Below are positions 8,291 to 16,700 of a stretch of 17,884 nt of DNA, piece by piece (the first letter of the stretch is position 1; each line of letters begins with the position of its first letter). The notes beneath the pieces are model-generated. The model did not search any database. It was not told the DNA's origin and worked only from the letters and a program-made list of their open reading frames with translations. Where the stretch lies: the NCBI GenBank assembly GCA_937877565.1, contig CALFJB010000103.1:1-17884 (forward strand), written 5' to 3'. The translations under genes and the position numbers were made by a program. The stretch comes from an uncultured Selenomonadales bacterium. Its GTDB lineage: Bacteria > Bacillota > Negativicutes > Selenomonadales > Selenomonadaceae.

Positions 8291-10279
8291 TTATTCCTTC
8301 CTTGTTGAAAAATCCGGCTTGCCGTTGTTATCTCTCGCGGTTGTTTTACATTCAGGAAAACCGCTACAGCCCCAAAAATATCCCATTTTACCTTTGCGCC
8401 GAATCATCGACTTTCTACAACTCGGACACAACACAGAATTTTTTAAAGGTATAATTTCAGCAGTCTTAGCTTTATTCAAAAGTGCCAATAAACTCTGTAA
8501 TTGACCGTGATAAAATTTGTCAAAAGATTCGTGACCTATAGCGACTTTCTCCAGTTCTTTTTCCCAGATCGCCGTTGTATCGGGATAAATCATTTCTTCC
8601 GGCAAAATTTTTGTTGCCATTCTCGCTTTTTCTGTCGGTTCAAAAAATTTTCCTGCCAATTTCAAATATCCTGAGGTTTGAAGTTTTTCAATAATTCCTG
8701 CGCGAGTTGCTTCCGTACCGATTCCTGAACATTCTTTGAGTTCATTTTTCAAGGTATCATTTCTGACGTATTTGTAAATCTCCTTCATAGCTTGCAAAAG
8801 TGTCGAAGGATTAAACCTTGTTGGCGGCTTGGTTATGTTTTTAGAAATCGTGCCTGAAATATATGTTACTGATTCACCTCTATGTACAGGCGGCAAATTT
8901 GATTCAGATTCTTCTTCATCGTCGCAGACAAAATTTTTATAAATTTCTCTCCAGCCGAGTTTTGTGATCTGTTTGCCTTTGCCAATAAATTTTTCATCAG
9001 CGAACGAGATTGTAATTTTGGTAGATTTAAATTCGTGCGGCGGATAAAACTGCGCCAGATACGCTTGCGACACCATTAAATATAAATTTTGCTCAATACT
9101 TGTCAGCTTTGCAAAGTCAGCCTTTACTCGTGTCGGGATTATCGCATGATGTGCTGATATTTTTTTGTCATTCCACGCCTTACTGCGAATCGTAATATCG
9201 GCTTTCCCCACTAATTCGGCAAATTCTTTGTTTGGCAACTCCTTTAAGTGTCCAAGAATCTCTTTTACATACGAATATTGATTTTCGGGCAGATATTCGC
9301 AATCGGAACGCGGATACGTCGTTAACTTTTTTTCATACAGCATCTGCATTGTGTCGAGGACTGTTTGAGGAGAATATCCGTACATTTTTCCCGTTTCGAT
9401 TTGTAACGTTGACAAGGAATAAGGCAATCGCTGATTCTCTGTCTTGCTTTTTTCTTCCACGCTGATAATTTCACCCTGCGCCTTGACAGAATTAAATTTT
9501 TCGAGAAAGTCTTCCGCAACGTTTTTATCTAACAGCCGTCCCTCACTATCTAATTTTTGGATTTCGTCCGATATCTGACAAGTTGTAGAAATTTCGCCAA
9601 ATTTATTTTTGAAAATCGCTTTAACAACGTAATAAATGACCGGCTGAAAATTTGAAATTTCTGCCTCGCGTCGAACAACTAATGCCATCGTTGGAGTCAT
9701 CACGCGCCCGACTGAGATATTTTCATAACCAGCTTGACGTGCTCGAATTGTATATGCCCGCGATAAATTCATTCCTACCAGCCAATCAGCTCGGCTTCTG
9801 CCCAACGCCGCATTTTTCAATCCTTGAAAATCTTCGTTGTCATGCAAATTTTTAAGCGATTGGCGAACAGATTTTTCATCAAGAGCATTAAGTAAAATTC
9901 TTTGCACCGGCTTTTTGTTGCCGACAAAATCCAAGACTTCATCGACAAGCAGCTGACCTTCGCGATCCGGATCTCCTGCATTTACGATCGTCGTTGCTTT
10001 ACTGATTAAGTCGCGAATAATTTTGAATTGCTTAGTCGCGTCTGATTTTACTTTCAACTTCCACTGGCTTGGAACAATCGGCAAATCCTCCATTCGCCAC
10101 TTCTGATATTTTTCGTCATACTCGCTCGGACTCAACTGCTCAAGAATGTGACCAAAGCACCAAGTAACAATTTCTTCGCCGCCGTTGAGACTGATGTAAC
10201 CGTCCTCATTTTTACCTGTGCCGATTCCAGCCGCGATTGCTCGTGCCAACGACGGCTTCTCCGCAATAAAAAGTTTCAT
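8291..10279 (-). CDS. topB: DNA topoisomerase III (type IA)
   Basis: This 662-residue protein begins MKLFIAEKPSLARAIA, the standard start of TopB, with GGAGG 6 nt before the ATG. The TOPRIM domain spans about 1-150, with the acidic metal motif DPDREGQ at 103-109. GRVMTPTMALVVRREAEI (191-208) is the conserved type IA block. The nucleophile is Tyr322 in TTYPRSDCEYLP. HHAIIPT (387-393) and GIGTEATRAGIIE (520-532) are further family blocks. The C-terminus has a four-cysteine zinc finger (C618, C621, C638, C644). The enzyme passes and decatenates single-stranded DNA. Element-borne copies are thought to help plasmid or ICE replication and transfer. It lies 99 nt downstream of the SIR2 gene and directly before tnpV. 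All catalytic residues seem present and the length is usual. Confidence 0.96.
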   Translation of the reverse strand: MKLFIAEKPSLARAIAAGIGTGKNEDGYISLNGGEEIVTWCFGHILEQLSPSEYDEKYQKWRMEDLPIVPSQWKLKVKSDATKQFKIIRDLISKATTIVNAGDPDREGQLLVDEVLDFVGNKKPVQRILLNALDEKSVRQSLKNLHDNEDFQGLKNAALGRSRADWLVGMNLSRAYTIRARQAGYENISVGRVMTPTMALVVRREAEISNFQPVIYYVVKAIFKNKFGEISTTCQISDEIQKLDSEGRLLDKNVAEDFLEKFNSVKAQGEIISVEEKSKTENQRLPYSLSTLQIETGKMYGYSPQTVLDTMQMLYEKKLTTYPRSDCEYLPENQYSYVKEILGHLKELPNKEFAELVGKADITIRSKAWNDKKISAHHAIIPTRVKADFAKLTSIEQNLYLMVSQAYLAQFYPPHEFKSTKITISFADEKFIGKGKQITKLGWREIYKNFVCDDEEESESNLPPVHRGESVTYISGTISKNITKPPTRFNPSTLLQAMKEIYKYVRNDTLKNELKECSGIGTEATRAGIIEKLQTSGYLKLAGKFFEPTEKARMATKILPEEMIYPDTTAIWEKELEKVAIGHESFDKFYHGQLQSLLALLNKAKTAEIIPLKNSVLCPSCRKSMIRRKGKMGYFWGCSGFPECKTTARDNNGKPDFSTRKE

Positions 10280-10310
10280 TTTGCGCCTCCAAATTTTAAT
10301 TTTTTCAACG

Positions 10311-10363
10311 CCAAAATCTTATCGCACTTTCAGTCATTCAAAATCTTATTTTCTTGCTTTTTT
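10311..10363 (-). repeat. Leader repeat before topB (two copies of the ATAAGATTTT core)
   Basis: In the 99-nt gap between the SIR2 gene and topB, the core ATAAGATTTT occurs twice on the minus strand: near 10338-10347, within the longer AAAAAGCAA-containing repeat (10337-10363), and near 10312-10322. With the copy at 7926-7950 this makes three cores, all in leaders of element genes and none seen inside genes. No strong terminator or clear -35/-10 pair is visible here. Confidence 0.4.
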
Positions 10364-10378
10364 GTAACTTGCTTTGAA

Positions 10379-11899
10379 CTATAGATTCATAATTTCAAAA
10401 TATGGATTTTTATTTTCGTCATGAATCATCGCGTAAATGTTGCAAACTAATTTTTGATCGTGTTTGGGATTTTCTGAATTCCCCTTAAGGCGATTTTGAC
10501 GTTTAATTGGATGTTCACAGGTTGTATGTTTTTGTTTCCAAACGGTATCAAATTCTGAAACAATATACTGCTTGATTTCAACCGGCAGAAGATTAACATT
10601 TATTGACCTGTCTGTTATTATACTTGTAATATCTCCTCTATAAAAATCCGAAATAGGAATATTGCGTTTTCTCAAGACTTCAAATGCTGTCGCTAAAGCT
10701 AACACGAGTAATTCCTCTCGATATGGAGCATTGTGTCCAAACGGATTGCAAAGTTCAGACATTCCCTGTTTATTTGGATTACCGTTATGAGCCATATAAA
10801 AACCAACTATGACAATGAATATGTTGAAAGTGTCCTGTAATTTTAAATTTAGTATCAATCCATAAAGGTGCTTGGCTTCGTTAAAATTGCATAAACCGGC
10901 TAACCGCATGAAGATTTTCACTACATCTGTCTCAAAATCTCTCGGAATAAGAGTTTGATCCATTTTTTCTCTGAATCTATTAATATATTCTTCATTGGAT
11001 ATTTTGCCAAGCAAATTCTCCAATCTGTTCAATTCAAATTTTGAAATGACGCGTTGTGAATGTTTGTAATTAAAGAAATCGTGAATAGATAACGAGGTCT
11101 TTTTTTGAAATACCTCATCGCACAAAAGTTCTATAGTTTGAAAATATGCTGTATCTGTGCCAATGCTGGGAAAAATCTCATTCGGCTTGATGACTTGTAT
11201 GTTATACCGCTTACATTCATTTTCAAGATCATCATTCAGTTGCCAAACTATCATGTATGATTCAGGAATGTCTCCGAATACATTCTTCAAACGTCTGAAA
11301 AACAACTTTAAATTGATGTCGCGAAAACTATATCCCACAAATAAAATTTTTCTACCCAACATGTCAGATTTGAGCCGGATGTCAAGAAAGTTATTTTTAT
11401 CATCAATTCGGTCGAGATAATCATCTTCGCCAAATACCACTGATTCAGGTACTTTATAGTCTCCGTGATATTTTATGTACATTCCCCTGCCAATTTCAGA
11501 TTGAATTAAATCATCCAGAGTTATAATTGTATTGTATTTAAATCCATACTTTTCACAGCATTTTTCCAACACATTGTCTTGATTAGTAGTATAAATTATT
11601 CCGATTGCCATTGATAAAATGGCTAGATAAACGTACCCTTTTTCATCGTCAAATTCTTTCACAGTGAGTTTATCATTCAAAACATTACAAAATTTTTCTT
11701 TGCCATATTTATTTATAAATTTTTGGGCGGTTTGTAAGTTGCCCTGTTTTCCAATATCATATTCCTCAGAAATTTGTTGCATTAACGAATCCCAATCGCA
11801 TTGCAATGTTGATATAGAACAACCTGCCCCCAAAAAAGGAACTATTTTATTTTTACTGCAAAGGTCGCTAACTTCGGATAAAAGTTTCCTACTGTTCAT
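10379..11899 (-). CDS. SIR2-domain protein, probable NADase defence effector (506 aa)
   Basis: The N-terminal 230 residues form a SIR2-like Rossmann domain: VPFLGAGCSIS (20-30) for NAD binding, YTTNQDN (103-109), catalytic-type YHGD with His145, and FVGYSFRD (187-194). Residues 280-506 are a mostly helical C-terminal region that I do not recognise, probably a sensing or oligomerisation domain. Bacterial proteins of this layout (defence-associated sirtuins) deplete NAD+ on phage infection. That role is inferred here from the fold and the neighbouring restriction genes. There is no membrane segment or signal peptide. The ATG at 11899 is chosen because AAAGGAAG lies 8 nt upstream; a GTG at 11908 is the alternative but lies within this site. 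The start overlaps the stop (11889) of an eroded helicase gene, indicating former translational coupling. The frame is intact. Confidence 0.85.
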   Translation of the reverse strand: MNSRKLLSEVSDLCSKNKIVPFLGAGCSISTLQCDWDSLMQQISEEYDIGKQGNLQTAQKFINKYGKEKFCNVLNDKLTVKEFDDEKGYVYLAILSMAIGIIYTTNQDNVLEKCCEKYGFKYNTIITLDDLIQSEIGRGMYIKYHGDYKVPESVVFGEDDYLDRIDDKNNFLDIRLKSDMLGRKILFVGYSFRDINLKLFFRRLKNVFGDIPESYMIVWQLNDDLENECKRYNIQVIKPNEIFPSIGTDTAYFQTIELLCDEVFQKKTSLSIHDFFNYKHSQRVISKFELNRLENLLGKISNEEYINRFREKMDQTLIPRDFETDVVKIFMRLAGLCNFNEAKHLYGLILNLKLQDTFNIFIVIVGFYMAHNGNPNKQGMSELCNPFGHNAPYREELLVLALATAFEVLRKRNIPISDFYRGDITSIITDRSINVNLLPVEIKQYIVSEFDTVWKQKHTTCEHPIKRQNRLKGNSENPKHDQKLVCNIYAMIHDENKNPYFEIMNL

Positions 11900-12160
11900 C
11901 TTCAACACTTCCTTTAAAATCGACTTTCGGCAGATTTTCCACGATTTCCAAAGTTTTTAACGAAACCGTCATCGAACTCAGCAGTCGATTTTTATTTGAT
12001 AACGCTCGATTATCCATTCGATTGGACTGCGATCGTTCACGACGTACTCAAAAATTTTTTCCGGAATTTTTTTATCAATATTTTCTCGTTGTAAACCAAT
12101 GTGCTGTGGTCATCTTTCGAGTGAACACTGCATTTTTTTATCCGATTTTTTATCTTTCAT
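11889..12160 (-). pseudogene. Eroded C-terminus of a large DEAD/DEAH-helicase restriction-type protein
   Basis: Three pieces in different frames align in order to the conserved C-terminal end of large helicase-type restriction proteins (methylase-less relatives of LlaGI/type ISP enzymes, by my recollection). They are KDDHSTLVYNE near 12110-12090; then, after a frame change near 12085, IPEKIFEYVVN and SPIEWIIERYQIKID, ending in a TGA at 11978; then, after another frame change, TVSLKTLEIVENLP with an intact end and TAG at 11889-11891. The usual 'DKxSGIxNDPN' stretch between the last two pieces is deleted, and the nuclease and helicase domains that should lie upstream are absent. The terminal stop overlaps the SIR2 start, so these were once consecutive genes. 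The AlwI gene now sits where the rest of the helicase gene would be. The exact family is uncertain. Confidence 0.6.
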
Positions 12161-12226
12161 CCATACTAGAAGAGAATCTCTCATGAGCCGATAGCTTTGT
12201 TCTTTTGCATATGACGCTTTTGACGA

Positions 12227-13789
12227 TCATAAATCGTGGATATCCACACGCCGGTTCAACATAAAAATCCTCTTCACATCGGAATGTGCATATGGCTTGG
12301 TGGAGTGATTCTCAATCATTTTTATAAAGACCGTTACTGGCATAGCCGAACCATTTACATGAGATTTTCTGACAATATCATTCAAAGGATTGGCTATGGT
12401 ATTTGAAAATCCACCAGCAATGTACGAGAAAAAGCCTAAAGGCAAGCCGCTTGAACTATAATTGTTGATGTCGGGCAGATAATGATAGATCATACGATCC
12501 CTGTGCGTGGTAGGTAAATCGTAGTAACTATATGCTTTTGTGTCAATGATAGATTGAAAACCGGCACTATCGCTAATTAGCAAAATATCCGGCACTTCCT
12601 TTCCACTCGCCGAACTGCCTAGCCAAGTAGAATTGAATCTAAAAATGTCGCGGAAGATATTCGCCGTTGCTTCTTCAAACTGTCGACACTGTTCGCGACC
12701 AGCGAAAGCCATTTCGAAATAGTTAGCCATAAATGCGCCTATTAAGCCATGAGGAAAATTTTTTTGTAAAACCTCAGTGACCACGGACAATTTTATTCCG
12801 CTTTCTTCTGATATCTGATTGATCAGTGTCGGTGTAATGAATCCAATAGGCTCTTTCAAAGCTTTGGATATAAAAATTTTCCTTACACTCATCTCAGCAA
12901 TCATGAAATCGGTTACTACGCTCGTTTCAAGAAGGTTTCGAGTATCTTTTACATGTTCAGTATCTAAGCCATAACGTCGCTGAAAATACTCATGATCTTC
13001 AGGACGAGAAATGAATGAAATTGCATTAGCCACAATCACATCGACTTCTTTTGCGCGGTCTGGCAATATGCGCAATTTTTTTTCTTCGCGGATAACCAAC
13101 TGCGTGTATTCAAGCCAGTTTATGATCGTGTTTGCAATATCTTGAAGGTGCGCAAATGGATTCTTAAAATTCACGTTACCTTTAGAAGACGTATATTTCC
13201 GAGCAAAATCCTCTTCAAGACAGCCATCGCCAAAATTACGAAACTCAATGATGCGCGATACTATTTTCTCATAGCATTTTGGCGATTCATTCTCTGCCTC
13301 GACGATAATAATTTTTGCGATCTCATCCTGCGTCAAATACTGAACACGATTATCGGTCAGTAATTTCAATAGAAACCAGAAGGGATGGATTTTAAAACGC
13401 AGGTTGACGTTAACACTATGCTCTAGCGAAAACGCCGAAGGAAATTGGTATTTCATGATTTGATTTGTCAAAATCTTTACTGGCGATTCGCCATTTAAAA
13501 TAGCCTCTCCTGCTAAAGTTAATTTTAATTTTTGTGTAGATTTTTGGACAAATACCAATCCTAAACTAACAAGCCATGCTTTGTAAGTTCGACCGCCACC
13601 ACCTGTTTGATCGCGCCGGTCGCCAGTACGCTTCAATCCACTTCTTTCCAAAGCACTTTCTAACGACAAATGCGAATTGCGTTGACCATTCCAAGCCTCA
13701 TGCATTGCTGATTCGGCGAAAATTGAAAGCACATCCGGAATAGAGTTCAGTTTTCTTTTCGGACGAGTAACCCACCAGTAATTAAGCAT
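12227..13789 (-). CDS. AlwI-family type II restriction endonuclease (520 aa)
   Basis: The N-terminus carries the hallmark block of the AlwI/BspD6I-like family: WWVTRPKRKL (5-14), SGLKRTGDRRDQTGGGGRTYKAWL (split here: SGLKRTG, then RRDQTGGGGRTYKAWL to 73), LTLAGEAIL (91-99) and YQFPSAFS (114-121). The C-terminal half holds a PD-(D/E)xK nuclease site: Glu372/373 in QFEEATANIF, PD at 400-401, and D416-T-K418. Members recognise short asymmetric sites (GGATC or GAGTC types) and cut outside them; some relatives are nicking enzymes. The specificity cannot be read from the sequence. The ATG is 13 nt after the stop of the C5-methyltransferase gene, with GGTGAT as a modest ribosome site, so the two form one operon with the methyltransferase made first. 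The length is slightly below that of BspD6I-type enzymes and nothing essential seems missing. Confidence 0.88.
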   Translation of the reverse strand: MLNYWWVTRPKRKLNSIPDVLSIFAESAMHEAWNGQRNSHLSLESALERSGLKRTGDRRDQTGGGGRTYKAWLVSLGLVFVQKSTQKLKLTLAGEAILNGESPVKILTNQIMKYQFPSAFSLEHSVNVNLRFKIHPFWFLLKLLTDNRVQYLTQDEIAKIIIVEAENESPKCYEKIVSRIIEFRNFGDGCLEEDFARKYTSSKGNVNFKNPFAHLQDIANTIINWLEYTQLVIREEKKLRILPDRAKEVDVIVANAISFISRPEDHEYFQRRYGLDTEHVKDTRNLLETSVVTDFMIAEMSVRKIFISKALKEPIGFITPTLINQISEESGIKLSVVTEVLQKNFPHGLIGAFMANYFEMAFAGREQCRQFEEATANIFRDIFRFNSTWLGSSASGKEVPDILLISDSAGFQSIIDTKAYSYYDLPTTHRDRMIYHYLPDINNYSSSGLPLGFFSYIAGGFSNTIANPLNDIVRKSHVNGSAMPVTVFIKMIENHSTKPYAHSDVKRIFMLNRRVDIHDL

Positions 13790-13802
13790 CTTATCACCGA
13801 TT

Positions 13803-14888
13803 TCAAGTTTTTATATTGCACGGCACAGATTCGTAGTCAATGCCATTCATCGTTCGCAAGATGGCTTCGAAGATAATTTTTGCACCACGACAAGGAACAG
13901 CCATTCCGATTTGCCGACGCACTTTTTCTCGCGAGCCGAAAAACTCATAGTTATCAGGAAATGTCTGTAATCTGGCTCTTTCGCGATTTGTGAGAGCACG
14001 ATTTTCCTCATAGTGATACATATGAGTTCCTCCGCCACCCGAACCGGTTACGGTATAAGCTGGCTTAGTCGGATCAAGCCTCTTATAAATTTGGCTTATC
14101 TTCGCACCCTTAACTTTGAGTCTTATTTCCTCTGGCATATCTGCATTGAGTGCATTTTGTCCGGGCTTGATATATTTCAGTCGTTCGATAACCTTTTCCG
14201 ACATAAAAGGTGCTTCGTGATTGAAAGCCATTTTATCTATCGGCGGATCACTAAGCGCAGTTCTGACAGAAATATCTACTTCCTTATACGGATCAGTTGA
14301 AGGCGGTTTAAAATCATATGGCAGATTTTCCCGAATACCAACTATGATAATTCTGTGACGTGATTGAGGTACTCCATATTCTTCGAACTTGTACAGATGA
14401 GGAAAAACCTTGTAGCCAACTGCTCTTAAGTCATCCAAAATCTTTTTGAACGCTACACCCTTGTTTGCACTGGATAAACCACTTACATTTTCGGCAAGAA
14501 ACCACTGTGGTTGAAAAATTTTCAGAACTGTAACGCCGTAGGTATAAAGTGCGCCAAAATCTCCATTAAATCCTTTTTGCTCACCAACAATGGAAAAATC
14601 ATTGCAGGGAAAACCAAATGAAAAAGCGTCTATGTCCGACAAATTTTCTTTGCTGATTTCTAATTCGCGTACATCTTTGCAAATTACACTGTCGGCGCGA
14701 TCGTTTTTACAGATATTGTGACGATAAGTCTGGCATGTACAATCATCGATATCGTTCGCCCAAGCATGAATGATTTTTGTGTTTTCATCATCAATGTTTG
14801 CGTTTATTGCGCCCCAAGCTAGACCACCCGGACCACAAAAAAGCTCTCCCATTCTATAAATCACAAAAATCCCTCTTTTTCTTTGCAT
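13803..14888 (-). CDS. DNA (cytosine-5) methyltransferase of the restriction-modification pair (361 aa)
   Basis: All main C5-MTase motifs are visible: motif I ELFCGPGGLAWG (15-26) for S-adenosylmethionine; motif IV FGFPCNDFS with catalytic Cys95; motif VI ENV (133-135); motif VIII QSRHRIIIVG (175-184); TVTGSGGGGTH (279-289) at the end of the target-recognition region; and motifs IX/X RALTNRERARLQTFPD (297-312) and RQIGMAVP (325-332). The recognition region is short (about 205-285). It methylates cytosine in the site cut by the downstream AlwI-type nuclease and so protects the host. The first ATG is at 14888 with only a weak AGGGA. A GTG at 14864 after AGAGGG is a plausible alternative that starts closer to the conserved MGELFCGPGG. 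The same frame remains open about 75 nt further upstream but has no start codon there. It lies 77 nt after the DUF4411 remnant. Confidence 0.93.
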   Translation of the reverse strand: MQRKRGIFVIYRMGELFCGPGGLAWGAINANIDDENTKIIHAWANDIDDCTCQTYRHNICKNDRADSVICKDVRELEISKENLSDIDAFSFGFPCNDFSIVGEQKGFNGDFGALYTYGVTVLKIFQPQWFLAENVSGLSSANKGVAFKKILDDLRAVGYKVFPHLYKFEEYGVPQSRHRIIIVGIRENLPYDFKPPSTDPYKEVDISVRTALSDPPIDKMAFNHEAPFMSEKVIERLKYIKPGQNALNADMPEEIRLKVKGAKISQIYKRLDPTKPAYTVTGSGGGGTHMYHYEENRALTNRERARLQTFPDNYEFFGSREKVRRQIGMAVPCRGAKIIFEAILRTMNGIDYESVPCNIKT

Positions 14889-14965
14889 ATTCCCTGCTTT
14901 TATAACAGTATCTAAGATATTTCGTCTTTTTTTGATATTCGTCTCGTGTTTTTCAGCAATATCAG

Positions 14966-15476
14966 CTATTTGAACTTGAAATTAATCGCACGGAGAAAAT
15001 CAAATATTGATACACATTTTATTCCGAAATGTTTCGTTACATCAGGAATTTTAGGATTATTTGCTCGGTGATTTTTTGCCAAATTTCCTGCGGCACTCTT
15101 TTCGGAAGTAATTATATTTGCACTGAGTTTTAACGCAGTAGCTATAATCCAAGGATCTGCGACATTTTCTCCATTGCCTGACCAGTTCATGATTGCACGT
15201 TCCGTATATAAACCGCAACTATGAATGTATTCGAAAATCTTACCGTAATTATCGACAAGTTTTTGATCATTATTCACTTGAATGGAGCGTATGCCGTCGA
15301 GATTTTTTACCCATTTTGCAAGTTCATCGGAATAATGCTTTGTCAGCTCAGTTTCGACAACTTTTAAGAATATGATCTTTCTAGTCCGAATTGAGCTTGC
15401 TAGGATATTCCAAATCGAAAGGATAATAAACTCTAAATGGCTCTATAAAAGAGTTTGTATCGATTATGTATGGCAA
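14966..15476 (-). pseudogene. DUF4411 PIN-domain protein, frameshifted
   Basis: The N-terminal part runs from a probable TTG at 15476: PYIIDTNSFIEPFRVYYPFD, the PIN-fold start with its first acidic residue (IIDTNS), ending in TAG at 15381. Translation then resumes in another frame at about 15390: KIIFLKVVETELTKHYSDELAKWVKN, followed by the long C-terminal segment with ADPWIIATAL and NPKIPDVTKHFGIKCVSIFDFL, both DUF4411 signatures. One frame change around 15385-15400 and the loss of a few residues (usual 'PSFWDWL') separate the halves. Intact DUF4411 proteins are about 160 residues, are predicted PIN ribonucleases, and are usually encoded next to an XRE/ImmA-IrrE gene as a toxin-antitoxin-like pair. 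That neighbour is present, 6 nt upstream. As written the gene is broken; a sequencing error is possible. Confidence 0.75.
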
Positions 15477-15482
15477 TGAAGA

Positions 15483-16628
15483 TCACACATCCTTTGCGAT
15501 TTCGTCTACCAGTCTATGAAAATTTTTTGCTTTGAGACCAGTCAGTCTGTATGCTTCAAGGTACTCAGTACGTCCGATTTTAGTACTATTATCGAGCGCA
15601 GAAATAATTTTTGAATCCCAACGAGAGCAGAGCGTATTAAAGTAACTTCCTCCACTGCTATGTTCTGATTTATTTTTAAAAACTTGATCGACTTCCTGTT
15701 GAATCTTCGAATACGTTTTAGCGTCTATAAAACCAAAATCGAGTGCACGACGCGCGATGACCAAATCACTGCATTTAAAAAAGGAAGAAAGCCACTGAAT
15801 TTTTGAATTTATATCATCATTGCATTCATACCATTTCTTTTTGAAAATTTCTGCTGGCAGATTATTTCCGCGGCTACCTTGTTACAAAAGATTTCGATAT
15901 CGCTTATATCCGAGCTAAGGTAATGATCGTTAAAAACATCATCATTGCCGATCCAGATATGCGCAACCTCATGAAACAACGAAAAAAGTTTTCCGTTGTT
16001 TGTGTCGTTGTTATTTATAAAAATCAACGGCGCATAATCGTCAACCAAGGCAAATGCGCGAAATTCTTGTACTCTCAAATGCCGTTTGTTATTCTCGCCA
16101 ACGATTCCACTTTTCATAACAAGAATGCCTAAATCAGAAATTTTTTTCTCAAAAAATCAAACGCAGATTTTTTTTTGGTACATTGCTATACTATTCAATC
16201 TCTATTCCCGATTTTTTGCGAATATCTTGTGCAACAATGCTAGCATCAGCGGAATTAGCTTGAAATGATCCGACAAAATGTAATTTATCGAATCCAATGT
16301 CTCTGATGTATTCTGACATCCAATCTTTGATGTTTGTCATCGTGTTGATTGTATCGATTGCGTCTCTGCTAAATTGATTCGATGACTTACTACCAATGGT
16401 GCGACAATTAATAAGTGAGCATTCTTCCTCTGGAGGTTTCTTTAGAAAAAAATAACCGAACGGGATGTGCGTATTCTTGCAAAAGTCCATAACTGTTTTC
16501 GATGTTGGTACTTTTTTTCTAAGCAACCACTGTTCAAGTAAGTCTCGATTTTCCGGTTTTGTTTCAGGAGGCATTTGATGCATAACCCACTCTAGGATGA
16601 CTGGGCTCACGTCGATCACGGCACGCAT
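15483..16628 (-). pseudogene. ImmA/IrrE-type metallopeptidase (COG2856-like), three lesions
   Basis: The start is ATG 16628 (MRAVIDVSPVILEWV) behind a strong GGGAGG, 7 nt away. The N-terminal piece is the divergent XRE-like region of this family (LLEQWLLRKKVPTSKTVMDF; PFGYFFLKKPPEE). It stops at TAG 16191-16193 after GIEIE, but the same frame continues with YSNVPKKKSAFDFLRKK. A frame change in a run of seven A (near 16141-16147) leads to SDLGILVMKSGIVGENN, EFRAFALVDDYAPLIFIN and the zinc site FHEVAHIWIG (HEVAH). A second frame change near 15861, after NKVAAEII, leads to PAEIFKKKWYE and the C-terminal LVIARRALDFGFIDAKTY. The full order is that of an about 380-residue peptidase. Intact relatives cleave repressors or act as antitoxins to the adjacent DUF4411 PIN protein. 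It is non-functional unless the lesions are read errors. Confidence 0.8.
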
Positions 16629-16677
16629 CTCAAAACCTCCCATCCCCAAAATCAATCTTTATTAAATCTATCACTGG

Positions 16678-16700
16678 ATTATATATTATCGATAATCGAT
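16678..16700 (-). promoter_or_regulatory. Leftward -10-like hexamer with overlapping palindromic operator candidate
   Basis: TATAAT reads leftward at 16683-16678, 50 nt before the peptidase start. Directly upstream lies the perfect 12-bp palindrome ATTATCGATAAT (16685-16696), overlapping ATCGAT-A-ATCGAT (16688-16700). A repressor bound here would block the leftward promoter. No good -35 box is seen. The binding protein is unknown; an XRE-type regulator or the recombinase itself are candidates. Confidence 0.45.

Noticed and set aside
14889..14965. Promoter for the methyltransferase in the 77-nt gap
   Set aside because: AT-rich hexamers exist, but no -35/-10 pair with proper spacing stands out.
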